From Alcaligenaceae bacterium (GTDB taxonomy: Bacteria > Pseudomonadota > Gammaproteobacteria > Burkholderiales > Burkholderiaceae_B), in NCBI GenBank assembly GCA_947380655.1, contig CANCRX010000061.1, forward strand, positions 1 through 17,372: a stretch of 17,372 nt of DNA. The letters run 5' to 3'. Shown piece by piece: positions 7,428 through 13,487 of the stretch; the stretch's first letter is position 1; the number at the start of each line of letters is the position of its first letter. The translations under genes were made by a program, and so were the position numbers. Under the pieces are notes generated by a model. The model saw only the letters and a list, made by a program, of their open reading frames with translations. It was not told the DNA's origin and did no database searches.

Positions 7428-8608
7428 GCGAAATAAAAAAAGATGTGAACCCTGTGGGTGATCTGCCTGCACCACGTCCGAGGCATCATAAAGGTGTTTA
7501 TGATGCATTGGTTATTGGCGGTGGCTTAGTGGGCTCAGCAGTTGCCTTTGGCTTACGTCAAAAGGTCGATCACGTTGCCGTGCTCGATGAGGGTGATATT
7601 GCCTTTCGCGCATCGCGTGGCAACTTCGGTCTGGTTTGGGTTCAAAGTAAAGGCATGGGTATGCCGGCATACGGGCATTGGACCATGTCATCGCAACAGT
7701 TATGGCCAGAACTCGCCGGGTTATTGCAGAACATCACCGGTCTTGAAGTCGGGCTGGAACAAAAGGGCGGTCTGCATCCGGTGCTGACGGATCAGGAATA
7801 CGAAGAGCGTATTAAGTTCATGACGACCCTGTTGTCGCAGCCAGGCATGGTGCAGTACGACTGGAAAATGCTGGATCGCAAAGAGTTGATGGATCTTGTA
7901 CCGGGGATTGGGCCTGAGGTGCGCGGTGCAACCTGGACCTCAGTGGATGGCGTGGCAAACCCACTCAAAATGCTCCGCGCGTTGCATACGGCCTTTGATC
8001 GCCAGAACGTGGATTATCTGCCCTTGCATCCTGTGGGTGATATTGAACAAAAAAATGGTGTGTTTGAAATGACCACACCGCACGGTGTGATTAAGGCTCA
8101 TAAAGTTGTGCTCGCTTCGGGATTGAATAATCAGAAGCTTGGAGAAAAGGTCGGCCTGGCCATTCCAGTGCGACCACAACGCGGTCAGATCGTTGTGCTG
8201 GAACGGACACGCCGGATGCTGCACACGCCATTTAGTACGCTCAGACAAATGGATGAAGGTACCTGGTTAATTGGTGATTCACAAGAGGAAGCTGGTTATG
8301 TGGATGGCATCGTAGGTTTGCCTGTGCTTGCCACGCTCGCTGATCGCGCGGTACGCACCATGCCTGCTCTCAAAGACGTCCGTGTCGTGCGCTCCTGGTC
8401 AGCCCTGCGTGTGATGTCTAAAGATGGTTTTCCAATTTATGAGCAGTCTCAAAGTCACCCCGGTGCCTTTGTTGCGACGTGTCATAGCGGCGTGACCCTT
8501 GCTGCCGCGCATGCCTTGCGTATCGCTCCCATGGTGATTGAGGGCGCATTGCCTGAGGTCATGTCCCCATTTTCGACTCGGAGGTTCCATGTTCAACAGG
8601 CTGCCTGA
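7424..8608 (+). CDS. FAD-dependent DAO-type oxidoreductase, catalytic subunit of a three-part dehydrogenase
   Basis: A 394-residue flavoprotein of the glycine/D-amino-acid oxidase (DAO) superfamily. After an unusual 25-residue polar leader, the dinucleotide motif DALVIGGGLVGSAVAFGL (Gly32, Gly34, Gly37) begins the FAD fold, with the ribose-binding acidic residue in VLDEGD. RASRGNFGLVWVQSKG follows and resembles the equivalent region of opine oxidase and HcnC-like proteins. The C-terminal half includes GLAIPVRPQRGQIVVLERT and RSWSALRVMSKDGFPIYEQ. The next two genes encode a small [2Fe-2S] protein and an FAD/[2Fe-2S] subunit, the partners found in opine oxidase, hydroxyproline dehydrogenase and cyanide synthase systems. 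It probably oxidises a secondary or primary amine carbon to an imine and passes electrons to its partners. The substrate is not determined. Confidence 0.88.
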   Translation: MSEIKKDVNPVGDLPAPRPRHHKGVYDALVIGGGLVGSAVAFGLRQKVDHVAVLDEGDIAFRASRGNFGLVWVQSKGMGMPAYGHWTMSSQQLWPELAGLLQNITGLEVGLEQKGGLHPVLTDQEYEERIKFMTTLLSQPGMVQYDWKMLDRKELMDLVPGIGPEVRGATWTSVDGVANPLKMLRALHTAFDRQNVDYLPLHPVGDIEQKNGVFEMTTPHGVIKAHKVVLASGLNNQKLGEKVGLAIPVRPQRGQIVVLERTRRMLHTPFSTLRQMDEGTWLIGDSQEEAGYVDGIVGLPVLATLADRAVRTMPALKDVRVVRSWSALRVMSKDGFPIYEQSQSHPGAFVATCHSGVTLAAAHALRIAPMVIEGALPEVMSPFSTRRFHVQQAA

Positions 8609-8897
8609 AACACAACAGGCCGTAGCGAATCGGCCGATTAATCTGACGATTAATGGCCTTGCTGTTCAATGCCGCGAGGGCGATAGCGTAGCCGCTGCGA
8701 TGATCGCAGCAGGCATTAACGCGTGTCGCGATACGGCAGTTAAAGAAGTCCCACGTGGCCCATTTTGCATGATGGGTGTCTGTTATGACTGTTTGGTGAT
8801 GATCGATGGACAGCCTAATCAGCAAGCCTGCATGACACGGGTACGCGCGGGTATGGAAATTCAACGTCAGCTGGGTGCGCGCGAGGTGCAACCATGA
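8589..8897 (+). CDS. Small [2Fe-2S] subunit (Fer2_4 type) of the dehydrogenase complex
   Basis: A 102-residue protein with a ferredoxin-like fold. The four cluster cysteines are Cys60, Cys65, Cys68 and Cys81, spaced C-x4-C-x2-C-x12-C, in GPFCMMGVCYDCLVMIDG and QQACMTRV. This matches the small iron-sulfur subunit of HcnA, opine-oxidase and sarcosine-oxidase-like systems. The start is the ATG at 8589 because GGAGG (8580-8584) lies four bases upstream; a longer in-frame start at 8538 lies deep inside the previous gene and lacks support. The gene overlaps the catalytic subunit by 20 bases, and its stop overlaps the next start as ATGA, so the three subunits should be made in fixed proportion. It relays electrons within the complex. 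Confidence 0.9.
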   Translation: MFNRLPETQQAVANRPINLTINGLAVQCREGDSVAAAMIAAGINACRDTAVKEVPRGPFCMMGVCYDCLVMIDGQPNQQACMTRVRAGMEIQRQLGAREVQP

Positions 8898-10342
8898 TTG
8901 AAATTACACAGTGCGACTTATTGATTGTTGGAGCAGGTCCGGCGGGTCTGGCTGCTGCAACGACTGCAGCAAACCTAGGTATTCAAACCCTATTGCTTGA
9001 TGAACAACAGGCACCAGGGGGTCAAATCTACCGATCTATCACTGAAACGCCGGTGCAGAATCGTGCGATTCTTGGTGAGGATTACTGGCACGGCGCCTCG
9101 TTAGTTGAGCCCTTTAAGCAATCGGGAGCCCACTATCAGCCAGGTGCAACCGTTTGGGCAATCGCCAACCATACCGCTCCAGATGCAGTAGAGGGTTTTG
9201 AGGTTGGCTATTCAGTCGCCGGCCAAGCGCGCATGTTGCATGCCAAACATATTTTGCTCGCGACGGGCGCACAAGAGCGCCCATTTCCTATCCCCGGCTG
9301 GACATTGCCTGGCGTGATGACAGCGGGTGCGGCGCAAATTCTGTTGAAATCTTCAGGCATGGTCGCGGGTCAGCGCACCGTTCTGGCAGGGTGCGGCCCA
9401 TTGCTTTATCTGGTGGCGTGGCAGTATCTCAATGCAGGGATTGCCGTTGAGGCAATATTGGATACCACGCCCTCTGGTCGCCTGACTAAAGCACTCCCAC
9501 GTGCGTGGGGATTTTTGCGTTCACCATATTTGGCCAAAGGCCTCAAGCTCTTACGTGAAGTCAACGCTCGTGTGCGCATCATCAAGGGTGTTACTGCGCT
9601 TGAGGCCTTGGGTGAGGGCATGCTTGAAAAGGTTCGCTACACAGCGGGTGGTAAAACCGAGACCATAGCGATCGATCAGTTGTTACTGCATCAAGGCGTT
9701 ATCCCAAACATGAATCTGGCGCAGGCTGCCGGGGTTGAGCAGCAATGGAATAAATTGCTTTTATGTTGGGAGCCGCGCGTCGATGCGTGGGGCAATACCA
9801 ATGTTGAGCGGCTGAGTGTCGCGGGCGATGGGGGGGGTATTGCAGGAGCGCTCGCTGCAGAAAACAGTGGACGTATTGCCGCCTATGAAGCTGCCATGCA
9901 ATTAGGAGCGATTGTTACAGGGCAGCGAGATGCACAGAGTGCGCCAGCCCGCGCACAACTTGAGCGTGCTGTGCGGGGACGTGAGTTCTTCGACACGTTA
10001 TATCAGGCGCCAGATCAATTCAGAATGCCGACAGGCGATACCGTGGTGTGTCGCTGTGAAGAAATCACGGCGAGTCAGGTGCGTGAGACTGTCAAGCTGG
10101 GTTGCCCAGGACCGAACCAGATGAAATCCTTTTTGCGTTGTGGCATGGGTCCTTGTCAGGGACGATTCTGTAGCGTGACCGTCACTGAAATGATCGCACA
10201 AGAACGTGGCGTTTCAGCCGAAGAAGTCGGTCACTACAGATTGCGCTTCCCGACTAAACCACTCACACTCGGTGAGTTGGCAGCACTGCCTCAGACGGAC
10301 GACTCTCGCAAAGCTGTGATCCGCATGAAAAAGCCGGTTTGA
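8894..10342 (+). CDS. FAD/NAD(P)-type oxidoreductase subunit with C-terminal BFD-like [2Fe-2S] motif (HcnB/OoxA-like)
   Basis: A 482-residue subunit. The N-terminal FAD site is LLIVGAGPAGLAAA (GxGxxG at 13-18) with LLLDEQQAPGGQIY following. LLATGAQERPFPIPGWTLPG closes the FAD domain, and RTVLAGCGPLLYLVAWQY (161-178) is the second dinucleotide motif. A third FAD contact is VAGDGGGIAGA near 309. The C-terminus carries Cys386 and Cys388 (VVCRCEE) and Cys416 and Cys421 (RCGMGPC), a bacterioferritin-associated-ferredoxin-like [2Fe-2S] site; Cys404 and Cys426 lie close by. This layout matches the alpha or B subunits of opine oxidase, hydroxyproline dehydrogenase and cyanide synthase. It probably accepts electrons from the other two subunits. 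An eight-G run at 9830-9837 encodes part of the third FAD motif. Confidence 0.9.
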   Translation: MIEITQCDLLIVGAGPAGLAAATTAANLGIQTLLLDEQQAPGGQIYRSITETPVQNRAILGEDYWHGASLVEPFKQSGAHYQPGATVWAIANHTAPDAVEGFEVGYSVAGQARMLHAKHILLATGAQERPFPIPGWTLPGVMTAGAAQILLKSSGMVAGQRTVLAGCGPLLYLVAWQYLNAGIAVEAILDTTPSGRLTKALPRAWGFLRSPYLAKGLKLLREVNARVRIIKGVTALEALGEGMLEKVRYTAGGKTETIAIDQLLLHQGVIPNMNLAQAAGVEQQWNKLLLCWEPRVDAWGNTNVERLSVAGDGGGIAGALAAENSGRIAAYEAAMQLGAIVTGQRDAQSAPARAQLERAVRGREFFDTLYQAPDQFRMPTGDTVVCRCEEITASQVRETVKLGCPGPNQMKSFLRCGMGPCQGRFCSVTVTEMIAQERGVSAEEVGHYRLRFPTKPLTLGELAALPQTDDSRKAVIRMKKPV

Positions 10343-10384
10343 TAAATTGATGAATGATTTAAAACTATTCGTTGTGTTTCACGT

Positions 10385-11509
10385 ATGACAAGCATGCCCT
10401 CTGCATACACCGCCCCAGTCATCATCATCGGTGGCGGTTTGCATGGCAGTTCCACAGCTTTGCATCTCGCACGTGCGGGGATTCCAGCGCTCATACTTGA
10501 AAAAAATTATATCGGACGCCATGCATCTGGCGTCAATGCCGGTGGCGTGCGAACCCTGAGCAGGCATCTCGCAGAAGTCCCCTTGTCATTGGCCTCACGA
10601 GAAATCTGGTTGCGAATCAAAGACTGGGTCGATGATGATTGTGGTTTTGATCAGAATGGCCAGATGCGTGTGGCAGAAAATGAAACGGATGTGGCGACTT
10701 TACGTGCCAGACAACAGACCATGCTGGACCACGGCTTTACGCACGAGGAGTGGATCGAGTCCGACGAGATTTGTTCGATGATTCCTGCCATCACTCCCTC
10801 TATCCAGGGTGGTTTAATTGTTCGTGGGGACGGTTCGGCGGACCCCTACCGTACGACGCGCGCGTTTCGCTTTAAAGCACAGAGCCTGGGTGCGCGCGTG
10901 ATGGAAGGTATTACTGTTCAGACCATCACACATGAAACCAGTCAATGGCGAGTCGAGACGGATCAGGGCGTATTCACGGCCCCTGTTCTAGTAAATTGTG
11001 GGGGAGCCTGGGCGGACAAGATCGCCACCCAGATGGGTGAACCCGTCCCGTTGGAACCCGTGGGGCCCATGATGCTTGTTACAACACGCATGCCGCATTT
11101 CTTAGATCCTGTTGTATTAGGTACGGGTCGAGCGTTGTCATTCAAACAGCGTGCAAACGGTACGGTATTGATTGGCGGTGGACGCCTGGCCTGGGTTGAT
11201 CGGGACCGAGACTGGAGCGAACTGGATTTCAGGCAGTTAGGTGAAGGCGCACGTACTGTATGTGATTTATTTCCTCATATGAAAGATGCGGTCGTGAGCC
11301 GTGGCTGGGCGGGGATTGAGGCCAGCATGCCTGACGGTATTCCTGTCATCGGTCCGAGCAGTACCGAGTCAGATCTTTATCATGCGTTTGGTTTTTCAGC
11401 GCATGGTTTTCAGTTAGGCCCGATTGTCGGGAAAATCACCGCAGATTTAATTACTCAAGGTAAGACTGATTTACCCATCTCGCCCTTTTCTATCTCGCGC
11501 TTTCAATAA
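10385..11509 (+). CDS. Second FAD-dependent DAO-type oxidoreductase (sarcosine-oxidase-beta-like)
   Basis: A 374-residue flavoprotein of the DAO superfamily. The FAD motif is PVIIIGGGLHGSSTALHLAR (Gly16, Gly18, Gly21) with ILEKN ending the second strand (Glu39). HASGVNAGGVRTL is close to the signature of sarcosine-oxidase beta and related amine-oxidising enzymes. The C-terminal GIPVIGPSS and HAFGFSAHGFQLGPIVGK form the usual FAD-binding tail. It is clearly different in sequence from the DAO subunit at 7424, so it is not a recent duplicate. The start has no visible ribosome-binding site; an ATG at 10394 is an alternative start. A 42-base gap with no strong hairpin separates it from the upstream dehydrogenase gene. 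It may oxidise a second amine in the same pathway or replace the catalytic subunit for another substrate; both are inference. Confidence 0.87.
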   Translation: MTSMPSAYTAPVIIIGGGLHGSSTALHLARAGIPALILEKNYIGRHASGVNAGGVRTLSRHLAEVPLSLASREIWLRIKDWVDDDCGFDQNGQMRVAENETDVATLRARQQTMLDHGFTHEEWIESDEICSMIPAITPSIQGGLIVRGDGSADPYRTTRAFRFKAQSLGARVMEGITVQTITHETSQWRVETDQGVFTAPVLVNCGGAWADKIATQMGEPVPLEPVGPMMLVTTRMPHFLDPVVLGTGRALSFKQRANGTVLIGGGRLAWVDRDRDWSELDFRQLGEGARTVCDLFPHMKDAVVSRGWAGIEASMPDGIPVIGPSSTESDLYHAFGFSAHGFQLGPIVGKITADLITQGKTDLPISPFSISRFQ

Positions 11510-11536
11510 ACAATTCATTTATATCGGAGATTTAGT

Positions 11537-11890
11537 ATGAGCAGCATTATCAGACAAGATTCCAATGCAAGGTTAAGCCGCATCGTTACCCATGGCGATA
11601 CCGTTTATGTTGCGGGCGTGACCTCAAGTACCCCTGGTGATATCGTTACACAGACCAGAGACGTTCTGGCAAAAATTGATGGGTATCTGGCCAGTGCCGG
11701 ATCAGATAAAAGACATTTGCTTTCCGTACAGATTTGGTTAAAAAATATAGATGCAGATTTTGCGGGGATGAATAGTGTCTGGGCTGAGTGGGCGCCTGCT
11801 GACGCCTTACCAACACGCGCGACTTGCGAAGCAAAACTCGCTGCACCTGATTTACTCGTTGAAATTATCGTGACTGCTGCTAAAAAATAA
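11537..11890 (+). CDS. RidA/YjgF/YER057c family protein (imine/enamine deaminase-like)
   Basis: A 117-residue protein with the RidA fold. It opens with RLSRIVTHGDTVYVAGVTSS and ends with LPTRATCEAKLAAPDLLVEI. The conserved Arg94 and Glu109 have the same 15-residue spacing as the catalytic Arg and Glu of active RidA proteins. Cys97 is also present. Active members hydrolyse 2-imino acids or enamines to the keto acid and ammonia, protecting PLP enzymes and completing deamination. GGAG at 11526-11529 precedes the ATG by seven bases. Its position after amine-oxidising flavoenzymes fits a role in hydrolysing their imine product. It may be an operon-specific paralogue rather than the housekeeping RidA. 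Confidence 0.9.
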   Translation: MSSIIRQDSNARLSRIVTHGDTVYVAGVTSSTPGDIVTQTRDVLAKIDGYLASAGSDKRHLLSVQIWLKNIDADFAGMNSVWAEWAPADALPTRATCEAKLAAPDLLVEIIVTAAKK

Positions 11891-11904
11891 CAGGTTCAAT
11901 CAAA

Positions 11905-12771
11905 ATGAAAATTGCCTTTATCGGGTTGGGTCGTATGGGTTGGCATATGGCAGCGCATTTGTCGCGTAATGGTCATACGCTGGCTGTTTGCGATGCCGCC
12001 CCGGGCGTAGCAGAAAAATGGGCTGCTGAGTTCGGTGGCAAGGCTGCGCGCGATGTTGCGCAGGCAGTTAAAGGCTGTGAGGTTGTTTGTAGCTCACTGC
12101 CCGCGGATCCAGAGCTGCGTGTCGTTTGGGATGCTGCCTTTACCCTGTTAGAGGCAGGTGCAGTATGGCTTGATCATTCCACGACCTCTGCTGAAATTGC
12201 TCGGGTGCTGGCTGCGCAAGCAAACGCTGCAGGTCGATCCTTTATTGATGCGCCGGTATCGGGCGGCACAGTCGGTGCCGAGAAAGGTAATCTCGCTGTC
12301 ATGGCTGGCGGAGACGAGCGCGGATGGGCGATCGCGCAAAAGGTTGTGAGCGCGTATGCTGCGCGCGCCAATTTGATTGGTGGACCCGGCGCAGGCCAAC
12401 TCACCAAGATGGCAAATCAGATTTGCGTAGCAGGTGTTGGTCAGGCTCTCGCAGAGGGCTTGAGCTTTGCTGAAAATGCTGGTCTGGATCCAGAGAAGGT
12501 GCTTGAGGTGATGCTCAAAGGCTCCTCGACATCCTGGATGATGGAAAACCGTTCGCAGGCCATGATTGCCGCGAAGTACGATTTTGGCTTTTCAACCACC
12601 TTGATGCGCAAGGATCTCGCACTGGTGCTGGACGAGGCGCGACGTGCAGATGCCTCTTTGCCCGTCACGGCACTGGTTGCTCAACTGCTCTCTGATGTAT
12701 CGAAAATGGGTGGTGCAAGCTGGGACTGGTGCAGCCTGATGGAGCGGCAGCGTAAAGTTTTTAAATCCTGA
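11905..12771 (+). CDS. NAD(P)-dependent beta-hydroxyacid dehydrogenase (3-hydroxyisobutyrate dehydrogenase family)
   Basis: A 288-residue dehydrogenase. The nucleotide motif is IAFIGLGRMGWHMAAHL (GLGRMG at 7-12). The substrate-binding signature FIDAPVSGGTVGAEKG lies at 113-128, and the catalytic lysine is Lys168 in GAGQLTKMANQ. A typical C-terminal helical region follows (STSWMMENRSQAMI). Members oxidise or reduce hydroxyacids such as 3-hydroxyisobutyrate, tartronate semialdehyde, or succinic and glyoxylic semialdehydes. It is the last gene of the rightward operon, 14 bases after the RidA-type gene. It would process a semialdehyde or hydroxyacid released by the upstream enzymes; the exact substrate is unknown. 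Its stop codon directly abuts the stop codon of the convergent methyltransferase gene. Confidence 0.88.
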   Translation: MKIAFIGLGRMGWHMAAHLSRNGHTLAVCDAAPGVAEKWAAEFGGKAARDVAQAVKGCEVVCSSLPADPELRVVWDAAFTLLEAGAVWLDHSTTSAEIARVLAAQANAAGRSFIDAPVSGGTVGAEKGNLAVMAGGDERGWAIAQKVVSAYAARANLIGGPGAGQLTKMANQICVAGVGQALAEGLSFAENAGLDPEKVLEVMLKGSSTSWMMENRSQAMIAAKYDFGFSTTLMRKDLALVLDEARRADASLPVTALVAQLLSDVSKMGGASWDWCSLMERQRKVFKS

Positions 12772-13395
12772 TTACAAAGGCTTGGTGGCTACCATGTCTA
12801 CCAAAGCCGACATGCCTTGGTGGCGTGCGCCTTCGCTCAACGAAGCATCGTATTCTTCAACAAATTCGATATTCATCTTGCTGAATTCTTCATGTATCAG
12901 GGGGATGGTGTAAAGGTTGTCTGCGTCTTTAGGTCCGCCGGTATTGAATTCCAGTTGCTTTAAGCCATAGCCTTCGAGAACGATCAAGCCTCCTGGTTTG
13001 GTTGCATCCTGCATGCCTTGAAAAAGCGAGGTACGCATTTTCGGATTGGCAAACTGGAAAAAGATACCGACCACTGCATCGAACTGTTGTGCTTTCCAGT
13101 CCCACAACATCATGTCATGCGTGCTGATGTGCATGCGGTCACTGACCCCGCGCTCTGTTGCCAGTCGACGCGCTTTATCGGTCGCATTGGGTGCCGCATC
13201 CACTGACCAGACCTCGCAACCGAGTTCCGCCATCCATAAGCCGTTGCGGCCTTCGCCGTCGCAGACCGCCAGGATTTTCATGCCAGGTTTGAAACGTGCC
13301 TGTTGTCTTTCCAGAAAGGCATTGGGTGCTGTACCAAACAAATACTCGTTGGCGTCCGCATAGCGTTCGTTCCAGTGGGAGATGGAGGGCTTCAT
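12772..13395 (-). CDS. Class I SAM-dependent methyltransferase (TehB/thiopurine methyltransferase-like)
   Basis: A 207-residue protein. The N-terminus SHWNERYADANEYLFGTAPN is typical of small methyltransferases related to TehB and thiopurine methyltransferase. Motif I is ILAVCDGEGRNGLWMAELG at 41-59, and the acidic residue that binds the SAM ribose is Asp66 in VWSVDAAP. Motifs around FDAVVGIFFQF and PGGLIVLEGYG complete the Rossmann fold. I chose the ATG at 13395, which has a weak GGA six or seven bases upstream; a TTG at 13407 would add four residues. The methyl acceptor is unknown. It is transcribed opposite to the operon, ends with no gap against it, and diverges from the flavoprotein gene. 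Confidence 0.85.
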   Translation of the reverse strand: MKPSISHWNERYADANEYLFGTAPNAFLERQQARFKPGMKILAVCDGEGRNGLWMAELGCEVWSVDAAPNATDKARRLATERGVSDRMHISTHDMMLWDWKAQQFDAVVGIFFQFANPKMRTSLFQGMQDATKPGGLIVLEGYGLKQLEFNTGGPKDADNLYTIPLIHEEFSKMNIEFVEEYDASLSEGARHQGMSALVDMVATKPL

Positions 13396-13422
13396 GGTGT
13401 GTTCCAATTACAGTGTTGTGTT

Positions 13423-13462
13423 TGATCTTATAAAAGATCAGCGCTGATCATTAATCTGATCA
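13423..13462. promoter_or_regulatory. 40-bp imperfect palindrome with four symmetric GATC sites in a divergent promoter
   Basis: The 40 bases 13423-13462 are an imperfect palindrome centred between 13442 and 13443, with 16 of 20 arm positions complementary. Its core GATCAGCGCTGATC (13436-13449) is perfect, and TGATCTTATAAAAGATCA (13423-13440) is a second smaller palindrome. GATC occurs at 13424, 13436, 13446 and 13458, spaced 12, 10 and 12. The element fills most of the 92-base gap between the divergent methyltransferase and flavoprotein genes. It also contains TATAAA (13429-13434), a possible -10 box. It is a likely operator for an unidentified regulator. Confidence 0.5.
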
Positions 13463-13487
13463 TAAAACTTTTTTCACAGGAATTCCT

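Noticed and set aside
7424..10342. Hydrogen cyanide synthase (hcnABC) operon
   Set aside because: The three subunits have the same domain types, but gene order is different and transport plus RidA genes are coupled to them. The same architecture is shared by opine oxidases and hydroxyproline dehydrogenases, so HCN production is not supported.
12778..12835. Terminator at the end of the catabolic operon, from the repeated CTTGGTGGC segments
   Set aside because: The repeats at about 12780 and 12823 are direct, the pairing is imperfect, and no T-run follows on either strand.
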